A DNA stretch of 64,000 nucleotides from Pseudomonas sp. R84 (GCF_009834515.1 NZ_CP019426.1:3523501-3587500); one strand, 5' to 3'; positions 28,840-37,980 are shown, counted from the first letter of the stretch. The notes: generated from the sequence alone by a model not told the origin. Program-made: numbers and translations.

Positions 28840-29035
28840 CATGCCACTGCAACCTTGTAATGCGAAGTCCGACTTGTCGGCTTCTCGATACTCTTCGTGG
28901 TGGGCAATGAGGCGGGGGGACCTCTCTACAGACAAGGTCAGGAGCAAGTCCTGCCTTTAGGAGCGATCGGTCTCCCCCAGAAACACATCTTCGTATGTCC
29001 GCACCAGCGAGCTTAGATCTCAATTGACTGGTGTG
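28840..29035 (-). ncRNA. IS110 bridge RNA with readable target and donor loops
   Basis: Read 5'-3' on the minus strand: a 5' hairpin (CACCAG/CTGGTG), then two long stem-loops. Loop 1 (28978-28913, closed by GGGGG(A)GACC/GGTCCCCC) carries GCUCCU at 28964-28959 on its 5' side and CUGUAG at 28931-28926 on its 3' side. These equal the left target and the complement of the right target of the REP site (GCTC-CT-ACAG). Loop 2 (about 28904-28844) carries AGAGUAUC at 28894-28887 and UACAAG at 28859-28854, matching the element's right end (AGAGTAT-CT) and left end (CT-TGTA). Order target loop then donor loop is as in IS621. Exact RNA ends are estimated. Confidence 0.82.
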
Positions 29036-29048
29036 AGGGCAACATACA

Positions 29049-29130
29049 AGGAGCTGCCGCAGGCTGCGATCTTTTGATTTCGATGTTAAAAACAAGGTCA
29101 AAGGATCGCAGTCTGCGGCAGCTCCTACAG
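29049..29130. repeat. REPIN interrupted by the IS110 element
   Basis: GGAGCTGCCGCAGGCTGCGATC...GATCGCAGTCTGCGGCAGCTCCTACAG. The missing first bases (CTGTA) lie on the other side of the insertion sequence at 27763-27767. No gene occupies 28780-29195 apart from the element end and this repeat. Confidence 0.9.
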
Positions 29131-29195
29131 TGGCGGCGTCAGAAGCGAAAGGGTCTCTGCAGGCGGCCGTCATTAATCACTGAGGGCGGCACATC

Positions 29196-30539
29196 ATGAG
29201 TTTTATCGTGTGGGTAGCGGTGCTCGGCGCCGTGCTGCTGACCCTGGCACTGACCTCGTCGTACCTGCGCTGGATGCCGGTCACCACCTCGGCCGTTTGT
29301 CTGTTGCTGGGGATCGGCATCGGCCCCAGCGGCCTCGACTTGCTGAAACTGTCCCTGGAAAATGCCTCCCTGTGGATGGAGCATCTAACGGAAGTCGCGG
29401 TGCTGTTTTCCCTGTTCGTCTGCGGTTTGAAATTGCGTTTACCCCTGCGCGACAAGCGTTGGCGGATCGCCTTTGGTCTGGCCGGGCCGGTGATGGTGCT
29501 GACCATCGCCGGCGTTTGTCTGCTGCTGCACTTTGGCTTGAGCTTGCCGTGGGGGCCGTCACTGTTGATTGGCGCGATTCTGGCGCCGACCGACCCGGTG
29601 CTGGCGGCGCTGGTGCAGGTCAACGATGCCCGAGATGTCGACAGTGTGCGTTTCGGCCTGTCCGGTGAGGCTGGGCTCAATGACGGGGTGGCCTTTCCTT
29701 TTGTGATTCTCGGCTTGTTGCTGATCCACGGCGACGGTTCTGCAGCCGACTGGCAGGGCTGGGTCTTGCGCAGTTTATTGTGGGCGGTGCCCGCCGGATT
29801 GCTCACTGGATACTGGATGGGGCGCGGTATTGGCCGCGTGACTTTATCGCTGCGTATCCACAATGACGACAGCACGCTCAGCCCCAATGATTATCTGGCG
29901 TTGTCGCTGATTGCCCTGGCCTACGTCATCGCCGAGGCGATTGGCGGCTATGGCTTTCTCTCGGTGTTCGCCGCTGGTTTGGGCTTGCGTCAGGTTGAAG
30001 TCAAATCTACCGGCGCCAGCCAACCGCCCGCCGAGCATCTGGTGCAACCGGTAGTCGGCCATCAGAACGTCGAACCGCAACACGCGGTGCACGGTGACAC
30101 CGAACGCCTGGAAAGCAGCCAGGTCGCCGCCGGGATCATGATGGGCGATATGTTGTCGTTCGGCAGTCTGGTCGAACGCGCCATGGAAGTGTTTCTGGTG
30201 ACCCTGCTCGGCGTGGTGCTGGTGGCGCACTGGGATTGGCGGGCGTTGCTGGTCGGCGGCGTGCTGTTCTGCCTGATCCGCCCGGCCTGCGTCACGCTGA
30301 TGCCTTGGGGCGCACTGATGGAAGGACGGCAACGGCTATTGATCGGCTGGTTTGGCATTCGCGGGATCGGCAGCCTGTTCTATCTGTTTTATGCCTTGAA
30401 TCATGGGCTGACCGACACGGTGGCCAGCGTGTGTACCGACCTGACCCTGTCGGTGGTGGCATTAAGCATCTTGGTCCACGGCATCAGCACGCAACCGATC
30501 CTCGCCCGCTACGAACAGCGTAAAAAACAAAAAACCTGA
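29196..30539 (+). CDS. CPA1-type cation:proton antiporter (NhaP-like)
   Basis: 447 residues with about 12 hydrophobic segments. The family motifs APTDPVLAALVQ (ion-site Asp) and SGEAGLNDGVAFPF (Asn-Asp pair) are intact, and the conserved C-terminal Arg region GWFGIRGIGSLFYL is present. A hydrophilic loop of about 40 residues sits around 270-310. It is expected to exchange Na+ or K+ for H+ at the inner membrane; ion specificity cannot be read. Its promoter must lie beside the interrupted REPIN, 65 nt upstream. Confidence 0.9.
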   Translation: MSFIVWVAVLGAVLLTLALTSSYLRWMPVTTSAVCLLLGIGIGPSGLDLLKLSLENASLWMEHLTEVAVLFSLFVCGLKLRLPLRDKRWRIAFGLAGPVMVLTIAGVCLLLHFGLSLPWGPSLLIGAILAPTDPVLAALVQVNDARDVDSVRFGLSGEAGLNDGVAFPFVILGLLLIHGDGSAADWQGWVLRSLLWAVPAGLLTGYWMGRGIGRVTLSLRIHNDDSTLSPNDYLALSLIALAYVIAEAIGGYGFLSVFAAGLGLRQVEVKSTGASQPPAEHLVQPVVGHQNVEPQHAVHGDTERLESSQVAAGIMMGDMLSFGSLVERAMEVFLVTLLGVVLVAHWDWRALLVGGVLFCLIRPACVTLMPWGALMEGRQRLLIGWFGIRGIGSLFYLFYALNHGLTDTVASVCTDLTLSVVALSILVHGISTQPILARYEQRKKQKT

Positions 30540-30726
30540 TTATTGATTACAGTTTTCATCAGGAAATTGATCGAACTTCTTTCTGTAAAAAAATGGATCG
30601 CGGGGTAATCGCTGGCAGTCACAAGCATAACCCCTCGCCAGATGCATCCGGCGGGGCCCGGCAGGTTCGGTTCCACTGCGGCGTTTAAGCCTGTTGAAGG
30701 AATCCTTGAAGAATAAGGTTACGGTC

Positions 30727-31023
30727 ATGAAAGAATGCTCGACTCCGGCACAAATCAAGGCTTGCAGAGCACTGGCTCTGGAACGCAATCGTCAATTGTT
30801 CGATAACGCCCACACCCTCAACCGCGCGGCCAATGCGCTGCTTGACGTTAAGGATCTGGACATCGAACAGTTTGAGCGCTATCGCGCGCTGCGCAAGAAA
30901 GCCGATTCGATGTTTGAAGATGCCATCGATCATTTGTGCGTGTTGAACGAGGATTTTCCGCCGATCCCGATGTCGTCGCAGAACTCGGTGGCGTTGCGTC
31001 GAGAGCTTGAGACGGTGGAGTGA
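30727..31023 (+). CDS. small helical protein, unknown function
   Basis: 98 residues from ATG 30727 (TAAGG upstream); a TTG start at 30694 would add 11 residues. Mostly helical and charged (CRALALERNRQLFDNAHTLNRAANALLD), with no signal peptide or membrane segment. No family is recognised beyond a general look of Pseudomonas conserved hypothetical proteins. The 154-nt gap before it contains nothing clear. Confidence 0.65.
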   Translation: MKECSTPAQIKACRALALERNRQLFDNAHTLNRAANALLDVKDLDIEQFERYRALRKKADSMFEDAIDHLCVLNEDFPPIPMSSQNSVALRRELETVE

Positions 31024-31032
31024 GCCAGACAG

Positions 31033-31195
31033 CCCCTCACCCTAGCCCTCTCCCGGAGGGAGAGGGAACTGACCGCGGTGAATTGGTTGAGGTACACCGA
31101 CTTGAGATACCGAGTTGAACGCAGATTTTGACCACGACGAAGATCTGCTCCCTTCCCCCTCGCCCCCTTTGGGGGAGAGGGCTGGGGTGAGGGGG
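31033..31195. repeat. long inverted repeat (CCCTCACCC family)
   Basis: CCCCTCACCCTAGCCCTCTCCC at the left and GGGAGAGGGCTGGGGTGAGGGG at the right, about 120 nt apart, with secondary hairpins (CTCCCGGAGGGAG) inside. A related pair lies at 48877-49067. Distinct in sequence from the three REP families. Confidence 0.8.
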
Positions 31196-31233
31196 ATCGA
31201 TCTGAAGTGCACCACAAAATCCAGCCAAAATGA

Positions 31234-31262
31234 AAAAGCCCGGCTACATGAGCCGGGCTTTT
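31234..31262. terminator. bidirectional intrinsic terminator
   Basis: AAAAGCCCGGCT-ACATG-AGCCGGGCTTTT, a 12-bp stem with A and T runs on both sides, between the convergent 98-residue gene and the membrane protein gene. Confidence 0.9.
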
Positions 31263-31279
31263 ACGTGAAGACTGACCAG

Positions 31280-31816
31280 TCATCCCCCCGGATTGGTCAC
31301 CTGAATAAACACCGCATAACTCCCCAACAACACCCAAAACGTCGCAAAGATCCAAGGCGTACGCACCGAAAACAGCAGCGACTTGCGATAACCCTTGTGG
31401 CTCGACTCCATTTCGCTGAACAGCGGCGATTCGTCATACGCCAGGCCCATCAGCGGCTCGCTGTGCAGCAAGTGGCTCTGTTTGAAATGCCAGTGATCGA
31501 TGATGTCGTACGCCGCGCGAATCCCCGGCCAGGCGTTCAGCGAGCTGAGCAGTCCGAGCAAGGCGAGAAACGGCGGCACCACCAACGTAAATAACTTGCC
31601 CCACTCCGGGTTGAGATTGGCCATGCAGGACGCAAAGGCAATCACCAGAAACGACTGCGCCGCCAGATAGGCATCGGTGCGGTTGGCGAGGATGCTGGTT
31701 TCGTACTGGATCTCCCGCCGATAGAAATCCAGCCGTTCCTTGGGCGAGCCGAACATCTTGGCGTCATGTTCGGTCAGGGTTTCTTCAGCGGTTGGCTCAG
31801 TCAGTATGCGAGACAA
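31280..31816 (-). CDS. membrane protein of unknown function
   Basis: 178 residues if started at TTG 31816, which has GGAG 10 nt upstream; the first ATG is 31756 (158 residues). Three hydrophobic segments at about 49-66 (QSFLVIAFASCMANL), 75-95 (LVVPPFLALLGLLSSL) and 153-172 (FATFWVLLGSYAVFI), with a soluble loop containing HWHFKQSHLL. No recognised family or catalytic motif. It lies between a terminator and the histidine kinase gene in the same direction, 78 nt behind the kinase stop. Confidence 0.7.
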   Translation of the reverse strand: MSRILTEPTAEETLTEHDAKMFGSPKERLDFYRREIQYETSILANRTDAYLAAQSFLVIAFASCMANLNPEWGKLFTLVVPPFLALLGLLSSLNAWPGIRAAYDIIDHWHFKQSHLLHSEPLMGLAYDESPLFSEMESSHKGYRKSLLFSVRTPWIFATFWVLLGSYAVFIQVTNPGG

Positions 31817-31893
31817 AAGACGCAGGCTCCGGGGTGGGGAAAATGTTTAGAAGCCCCCGTTGGCGCGCAAGTTCAGCCGGATTGACCGGCGCC

Positions 31894-33813
31894 TCACTTC
31901 ATCGATTGAGCAATGATCGCCACCAGATTCATTTGCGTGAACGGCTTGGGCAGGCGTGGCAGTTGCGCGGCGAAACCTTCCAGACGCTCGGCGTAACCGG
32001 TGGCCAGGATAATTGGCAGATCCGGTTTGAGCAGACGCACCGCATGGGCCAGTTGCGCGCCACTCATCTGCGGCATGGCCATGTCGGTGATCATCAGGTC
32101 GATGACTTCACCCTGATCGAACAATGCCAGCGCCCGTGCCCCGGACGTCGCACTGACCACCCGATGGCCGAGGTCTTCAAGCAGCAGGCTGGTACTGGTC
32201 AACACCAGCGAATCGTCATCCACCACCAACACGCTGAGTCGTGGCACCGTCACCGGTTCGGCGGGCGGAAGCAGCGGCTTGCTGATCATGCCCTCGACGG
32301 CCACCGGGATCCACAGTTCGGCCGTGGTGCCCTGGGCCTTTTCACTCTTGAGAATGAAGCGCCCCCCGAGTTGCTCCATAAAACCGTGGACCATCGACAA
32401 GCCCAGCCCGGTGCCCTTGCCCAGGCCTTTGGTGGTGAAAAACGGATCTCTGGCCGAGGCCAGGGTGTGCTCGTCCATGCCCTCGCCGGTATCGATCACA
32501 CTGAGACAAACATAACGCCCCGCCGGCAGATCCGAATGCCCCAGTTCGAGCACCACTTGCGGTTCAGCAGTGATGCTCACCGCGCCACCGTCGGGCATGG
32601 CGTCGCGGGCGTTGGTTGCCAGGTTGAGCAAGGCCAGTTCCAGCTGATTGGTGTCCGCCAGCACCGGCTCCAGATCTTCGGGAAACCGTGTGTCGATGCG
32701 GATACCCGGACCGAGGGAGCTGCGCAACAACCCAGTAATGCCCTGGACCAGTTGCGCAATATCGACCGACTCGGTTTTCAGTTCCTGACGGCGGGCGAAG
32801 GCCAGCATGCGCTGGGTCAGTGACACACCGCGCAGTGCGCCCTGAGTGGCGTTTTCCAGCAGGCGGCTGATTTTCGCATCGTCGCCCATGCGCTTTTGCA
32901 CGATTTCCAGATTACCGAGAATCACCGTCAGCAGATTATTGAAGTCATGGGCGATGCCACCGCTGAGCTGACCGATGGCCTGCATCTTCTGCGCCTGGAA
33001 CAGCGCTTCACGGGTTTTCTCCAGCGCCTGTTGCGCCTGGTGGGCTTCGGTGATGTCGCGGGTGATCTTGGCAAAACCGAGCAATGTGCCGGTGTCACCA
33101 CGAATCGCATCGACCACCACATGAGCGAGAAACCGCGTGCCGTCCTTGCGCATGCGCCAGCTCTTGTTCTCGAAGCGGCCCTCGCGGGTGGCGATTTCCA
33201 GCGCCCGTTGCGGCTCGCCGAGTTCGCGGTCTTCGGGGGTGTAAAAGATCGAAAAGTGCTGGCCGATGATTTCTGCCGGCAGATAGCCCTTGATCCGCTG
33301 GGCGCCCTGGTTCCAGTTGCTGACCCGACCTTCGGGGCTGAGCATGTAGATCGCGTAATCGGTGACGCCCTGCACCAGCAAGCGGAATTGCTGTTCGCTT
33401 TGCTTGAGGGTTTCCTCGGCCATTTTGCGGTCGGTCAGGTCGCGGGTGATCTTGGCGAAACCGAGCAACTTGCCGCTGGGATCAATGATCGGATCGATCA
33501 CCACGTGCGACCAGAAGTTGGTGCCGTCCTTGCGCACCCGCCAGCCCTCGCCTTCGAAACGCCCTTCACGGATCGCCGTATCAAGCGCCCGTTGCGGCAG
33601 ACCGGCGGCGCGGTCGTCAGCGGTATAAAAGCGGGAGAAATGTTCGCCGAGGATTTCCGCTTCTTCGTAGCCCTTGAAGCGTTTGGCGCCGGAGTTCCAA
33701 CTGGTGATAATGCCGTCGGGATCGATCATGTAGATCGCATAGTCGACCACCGCATCGATCAGCAGACGAAAACGCATCTCTTCGATCGCCGCGGTCTTGT
33801 TTTTCTCGCTCAT
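31894..33813 (-). CDS. PAS-PAS hybrid sensor histidine kinase
   Basis: 639 residues from ATG 33813 (GGTGAG upstream); a GTG at 33822 overlapping the helicase stop is an alternative. Two tandem PAS/PAC modules (about 12-135 and 140-262), each with YAIYM and a W-x-R-K-D-G-T core. Then HisKA (GGIAHDFNNLL, phospho-His about 295), HATPase (NLATNARDAM, DTGEGM, GKGTGLGLSM) and a C-terminal receiver (VLVVDDD, phospho-Asp in LMITDMAMPQMS). No membrane segment, so a cytoplasmic sensor, perhaps of redox or light through PAS ligands. The output partner is not in the window. Confidence 0.92.
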   Translation of the reverse strand: MSEKNKTAAIEEMRFRLLIDAVVDYAIYMIDPDGIITSWNSGAKRFKGYEEAEILGEHFSRFYTADDRAAGLPQRALDTAIREGRFEGEGWRVRKDGTNFWSHVVIDPIIDPSGKLLGFAKITRDLTDRKMAEETLKQSEQQFRLLVQGVTDYAIYMLSPEGRVSNWNQGAQRIKGYLPAEIIGQHFSIFYTPEDRELGEPQRALEIATREGRFENKSWRMRKDGTRFLAHVVVDAIRGDTGTLLGFAKITRDITEAHQAQQALEKTREALFQAQKMQAIGQLSGGIAHDFNNLLTVILGNLEIVQKRMGDDAKISRLLENATQGALRGVSLTQRMLAFARRQELKTESVDIAQLVQGITGLLRSSLGPGIRIDTRFPEDLEPVLADTNQLELALLNLATNARDAMPDGGAVSITAEPQVVLELGHSDLPAGRYVCLSVIDTGEGMDEHTLASARDPFFTTKGLGKGTGLGLSMVHGFMEQLGGRFILKSEKAQGTTAELWIPVAVEGMISKPLLPPAEPVTVPRLSVLVVDDDSLVLTSTSLLLEDLGHRVVSATSGARALALFDQGEVIDLMITDMAMPQMSGAQLAHAVRLLKPDLPIILATGYAERLEGFAAQLPRLPKPFTQMNLVAIIAQSMK

Positions 33814-33818
33814 CACAC

Positions 33819-36137
33819 TCACCAGCCATTGTCATGATCGGAAGTATGCGTCAATCCGGCGAATTGGGAAGCGGCCGACTCATGATTGATTGCCCACCAA
33901 CGCGGCAGCAGTTGTTTGATCCGGCTCTCGGCGAAGCGATCGTCAATCAGCATCACCACGCCGCGATCCTCGCGGGTACGGATGACCCGCCCGGCGGCCT
34001 GCACCACTTTCTGCACGCCGGGGTACAGGTAGGTGTAGTCGTAACCGGCGCCGAAGATCGCCGCCATGCGGTATTTCAGTTGTTCGTTGACGGGATTGAA
34101 CTGCGCCAGCCCCAGTGTGGCAATGAACGCGCCGATCAGCCGCGCACCGGGTAAATCGATGCCCTCACCGAATGCCCCACCCAACACGGCAAAGCCGACG
34201 CCTTGGCTGTGGGCGGTGAACTGATCGAGAAAGGCCTGTCGTGCGCCTTCGAGCATTCCCCGCGATTGCTGCCAGAGGGTGATGTGCGGATAGCGCTCGG
34301 CGAGTAACGACGCCACTTGTTGCAGATAATCGAAGCTGCTGAAAAACGCCAGATAGTTGCCCGGGCGCTCGCTGAACTGCCGCGCGATCAATTCGACGAT
34401 CGGCTCCAGCGACGCCTGACGATGGTTGAAGCGCGTCGAGATGCGGCTGACGATCTGCACCTGCAATTGTTCGGCGCAAAACGGCGATTCGACATCGATC
34501 CACACGGTATCGGCGGGCGTACCGAGCAAGTCAGCGTAATAGTGGCGCGGGCTGAGGGTGGCGGAGAACAGCACGCTGCTGCGCGCCGCTTTCAGGCGTG
34601 GGCCGATGAACGCGGCCGGCACCACGTTGCGCAGGCACAACTGCGACAGCGGCTTTTTACGCTCGAGGTCACGCTTGCTGATGTCGAAAAGGTAATGCTC
34701 GTCATACAGCTCCGCCACCCGGGCGAACTGCAGCAGGTCGAAGTAGAAATTCTGCAAGGCACTGTCGAGACCCTGCGGATGGTCATTGAGGTAATCGCCA
34801 ATCGCGGCGCAACACAGCGAAATCGCTTGCAGGAGTTTTTCCGGAGCCTTGTCGTAAGCCTGATAGGCCGCCAGTTGCGGCGCATGCAGGGCGTTCCATT
34901 CACGGTTGATCCGTTGCAGGGAGTTTTTCAGCGCCGCCGGCGCGGTTTTGCGCACGCTGCCCAAGGTGAACTGATCGAGACTGGCGCTGTACATCTGCCG
35001 GCCCCGCTCGACGAGGTTGTGCGCCTCGTCCGCCAGTACCGCGACTTTCCATTGGTTGAGCTGGGCGAGACCGAAGAGCATGGCGCTGAAGTCGAAGTAA
35101 TAGTTGTAGTCAGCGATGACCACGTCCACCCAACGGGCCATCTCCTGACTCAGATAATACGGGCACACCGCATGTTGCGCGGCGACCTCGCGCATGGCCA
35201 CTTGATCGAGCAACTGGAGTCGACTGGCCGCTTCACGGGCGGCGGGCAAGCGATCATAAAAGCCTTGGGCCAACGGACAGGACTCGCCGTGGCACGCTTT
35301 GTCCGGGTGTTCGCAGGCCTTGTCGCGGGCGACCATTTCCAACACCCGCAAGGGCAAGGCTGGCGACTGGTCGAACAACACCTGACTGGCATCCAGCGCC
35401 AGTTTGCGCCCCGGTGTCTTGGCGGTGAGGAAGAACACCTTGTCCAGTTGCTGCGGCGCCAGGGCTTTGAGCATCGGGAACAGCGTGCCAAGGGTTTTGC
35501 CGATGCCGGTCGGTGCCTGGGCCATCAGGCAGCGCCCGGTGCTGACAGCCTTGAACACCGACTCGGCCAGATGCCGCTGACCCGGACGAAAATCGGCATG
35601 GGGAAACGCCAGTTGTTGCGCGGCCAGATTGCGCGCTTCGCGATGGGCCATTTCCTGTTCCGCCCATTGCAGGAACAGTGTGCATTGCTGTTCGAAAAAC
35701 CCTTTCAACGCATCTGCGTTGAACGCTTCGACCAGACAGGTTTCCTTCTCGCTGACGATATCGAAGTACACCAACGCCAGATTGATCTGTTCCAGCTTGA
35801 GTTTGCGGCACATCAACCAGCCGTAGATCTTCGCCTGCGCCCAGTGCAACTGGCGGTGATTGGCCGGTTGTTTGCTCAGATCGCCACGGTAGGTTTTGAC
35901 TTCTTCCAGGCAGGTTTGCGCCGGGTCGTAGCCGTCCGCCCTGCCCTTGACCTTCAATTGCCGGAACTCGCCTTCCAGTGCCACTTCGCTTTGGTATTTC
36001 TCGCTGCGCCGTGAGGCTACGGTGCGATGACCGGCGATGCCTTCCAGCGCCGTGGGTGATGGGGTGAAGCGCAGGTCGAGGTCGCCGGTCTTGGCGGTGA
36101 ACTCGCACAGTGCGCGCACGGCAATGCTGTAGCTCAA
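33819..36137 (-). CDS. XPD/DinG-like ATP-dependent DNA helicase
   Basis: 772 residues from TTG 36137, chosen because it overlaps the nuclease stop (TTGA), has GGAG upstream and gives the family start LSYSIAVRALCEF; an ATG at 36155 is possible. Superfamily 2 motifs: Walker A APTGIGKT, DEAH box LADEAHNLVERG, motif VI region QAAGRVIRTREDRG. Four cysteines between motifs I and II (CEHPDKAC, C in GESC, C in AVCPYY) form the iron-sulfur domain of XPD/DinG helicases. An upstream PD-(D/E)XK-like segment (EGIAGHRTVA...EVKTYRG) is visible at about 30-110. It pairs with the FAN1-like nuclease gene. Confidence 0.9.
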   Translation of the reverse strand: MSYSIAVRALCEFTAKTGDLDLRFTPSPTALEGIAGHRTVASRRSEKYQSEVALEGEFRQLKVKGRADGYDPAQTCLEEVKTYRGDLSKQPANHRQLHWAQAKIYGWLMCRKLKLEQINLALVYFDIVSEKETCLVEAFNADALKGFFEQQCTLFLQWAEQEMAHREARNLAAQQLAFPHADFRPGQRHLAESVFKAVSTGRCLMAQAPTGIGKTLGTLFPMLKALAPQQLDKVFFLTAKTPGRKLALDASQVLFDQSPALPLRVLEMVARDKACEHPDKACHGESCPLAQGFYDRLPAAREAASRLQLLDQVAMREVAAQHAVCPYYLSQEMARWVDVVIADYNYYFDFSAMLFGLAQLNQWKVAVLADEAHNLVERGRQMYSASLDQFTLGSVRKTAPAALKNSLQRINREWNALHAPQLAAYQAYDKAPEKLLQAISLCCAAIGDYLNDHPQGLDSALQNFYFDLLQFARVAELYDEHYLFDISKRDLERKKPLSQLCLRNVVPAAFIGPRLKAARSSVLFSATLSPRHYYADLLGTPADTVWIDVESPFCAEQLQVQIVSRISTRFNHRQASLEPIVELIARQFSERPGNYLAFFSSFDYLQQVASLLAERYPHITLWQQSRGMLEGARQAFLDQFTAHSQGVGFAVLGGAFGEGIDLPGARLIGAFIATLGLAQFNPVNEQLKYRMAAIFGAGYDYTYLYPGVQKVVQAAGRVIRTREDRGVVMLIDDRFAESRIKQLLPRWWAINHESAASQFAGLTHTSDHDNGW

Positions 36138-37786
36138 GCGCTCTGCTCCGCCCATTGCACATAACACACGGCCACCGGCATTTGGTGTTGGTGACAGAAC
36201 TCAAGCCAGCGCAGCTGGTTGTCCTGCAAGCGATCGCCGGGGCCTTTCACTTCAATCATTCGGTAAGTTTTGTGCTGCGGCCAGAACTGGATCAGGTCAG
36301 GCATGCCGGCACGGTTGGCCTTGATATCGAGCAATAAACGGTTGAACCAATGCTTGAGGTGTTCGGCCGGCAGACAGGCCAGCGCTTGCTCCAGCAGTTG
36401 TTCATTCATGGCACCCCAGAACACGAATGGCGACTGGATGCCCCATTTTTCGACAAAGCGCTGGCGAATGGTCGCGGCATAGCGGCCGTCGTCGAGTTCA
36501 CTCAGACACGCCTCAAACAGCTCGGCGCGGCGTTGCTGGAAGTCTTCGTTGAGCAGGTCCACCGGGCCACGCTGGAACGGGTGAAAGAACGCCCCGGGCA
36601 ACGGCGCGAAAATCGCCGGCCAGCACAACAGGCCGAACAGCGAGTTGATCAGGCTGTTTTCCACGTAATGCACCGGTCCCTCGTCATCGTGCAGATGCGC
36701 CTGCACGTAAAACTCCACGGACAACCCGGGATCGCTGCGCGGCAATTGCAGGTCCAGACGCTCGACCGGTCTGGCGGCGGCACGCTTGAGCGGCGGGCCG
36801 CCGAGTTTGCGCCGCACCCTTGGCAATATCCGTTGCAGGCCTTGCTGCTCGGCGGCGCTTTCCGGCGCTTGTTCCGCCAGCGTCGCGAGCTCCAGCGCCA
36901 ACGGGTATTCGCCACTGCGTTCCAGCACGCGAATCATGCGCAAACGGGCGCCGGGATAGGCGCAGTCGCGGTAAATGCTCAGGGCCAGGGCGAACTCGGT
37001 GATGCGCTCGCAATACTGGCCGATCTGGAACAGCACCTTGCCACGCCGGCGTTGCAGCCACGGGTTGTCGAAGTGCAAGGCATTGACTTGCTCGGCGATG
37101 GTTTGCAGCGGCTCGCCGGCCTCGAAGCGCAATTGGCAATTGTGCAGGAACACGCAGGCGTCGACGTCTTCACGGCTGCGCAGGCCTCGCGAGTCGGCGC
37201 AGAACTCGACTTTTTCATAGGTGAAAATGCCCAGATCGGCGAGGACGAATTCCGACCAGTCCTGATACAGGTTGCCGAAGAACATCAGACGCAAGCGGTC
37301 GCACAGGTCCATGATGGTCAGGCTGAACAAGCGGTCATCGAGCAGCGGCGCCCAGTCGCGCAGGCTGCGGGTGTCTGCAAACTGCTCGGCCAGTACTGGC
37401 AGCCAATCGTCCTTGCGGCCCTTGGGCTGCTCGATAAAGGCTGCAAACGCTTGCAGGATCTCGGCCTTGAGCAACACGTCGAACAACTCGGCGAGGGCCA
37501 GCGGCGCGTGCTCGTCGATCCAGCCTTGTTCCAGCAAGGGTTGCGCGGCCTCGACGATGTCACCGATCTCAACGTAATTGAGTTTGCCGGCACGAAAGTG
37601 CACGCCCTTGCGCATCACCATCCGCACCAGCAGCCCCTGACTCGGGCGGGGCAAGGCGTTGAAGTCGCGGATGAATGCGTGTTCCGTCTCGCTCATCACA
37701 TCGGCATAGCGAAATTCAAGCCAATCAAGCACTTGCCGGAAGTTGTTAAGGTAATAGAACGGGTCGTCGAGGGGATTGGCAGTCAC
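36134..37786 (-). CDS. FAN1-type VRR-NUC structure-specific nuclease
   Basis: 550 residues from GTG 37786. The N-terminal two thirds are helical (SAP-like and TPR-like regions in FAN1). The C-terminal VRR-NUC domain (about 465-550) shows AGMPDLIQFWP (Asp), MIEVKGPGDRLQDNQLRWLEF (Glu-x-Lys and Gln), the complete PD-(D/E)XK site. A Pseudomonas FAN1 homologue is a known 5' flap/interstrand-crosslink nuclease. The stop overlaps the start of the XPD/DinG-like helicase, so the two are translationally coupled, suggesting one DNA-repair unit. Confidence 0.9.
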   Translation of the reverse strand: MTANPLDDPFYYLNNFRQVLDWLEFRYADVMSETEHAFIRDFNALPRPSQGLLVRMVMRKGVHFRAGKLNYVEIGDIVEAAQPLLEQGWIDEHAPLALAELFDVLLKAEILQAFAAFIEQPKGRKDDWLPVLAEQFADTRSLRDWAPLLDDRLFSLTIMDLCDRLRLMFFGNLYQDWSEFVLADLGIFTYEKVEFCADSRGLRSREDVDACVFLHNCQLRFEAGEPLQTIAEQVNALHFDNPWLQRRRGKVLFQIGQYCERITEFALALSIYRDCAYPGARLRMIRVLERSGEYPLALELATLAEQAPESAAEQQGLQRILPRVRRKLGGPPLKRAAARPVERLDLQLPRSDPGLSVEFYVQAHLHDDEGPVHYVENSLINSLFGLLCWPAIFAPLPGAFFHPFQRGPVDLLNEDFQQRRAELFEACLSELDDGRYAATIRQRFVEKWGIQSPFVFWGAMNEQLLEQALACLPAEHLKHWFNRLLLDIKANRAGMPDLIQFWPQHKTYRMIEVKGPGDRLQDNQLRWLEFCHQHQMPVAVCYVQWAEQSA

Positions 37787-37980
37787 GGGAATTCTGGGCC
37801 ATGGCGAACGAGTACTGGTTATGCATACAGATAACAGCTGTGAGCCGCCCGGTGCAAACGAAAAATGATCAATGGCATTTTTTCACCGGGCTATCGAACT
37901 TTTCCCCCGGGGATGGCACCAACCGCGTTAGAAGGCCGACAATGCTCGGCATCACATCGAATGAGGATTTAGAGGTGGGT

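Larger units (their letters stand above)
27769..29050 (-). mobile_element. IS110-family insertion sequence in a REP element
   Basis: Joining 27761-27768 (CACTGTAG) to 29051 onward (GAGCTGCCGC) restores an uninterrupted REP, which fixes the ends. The element is 1282 bp with a 2-bp AG repeat at the junctions (27767-27768 and 29049-29050), i.e. CT on the transposase strand, the core dinucleotide known for IS110 elements. No terminal inverted repeats or longer target duplication are seen, as expected. The transposase is intact; 271 nt of non-coding left end precede it and 15 nt follow it. Confidence 0.88.

Noticed and set aside
28784..29173. A 129-codon frame in the non-coding end of the insertion sequence
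   Set aside because: It runs across the bridge-RNA region and the element boundary into the REP; no ribosome site and no protein-like pattern.
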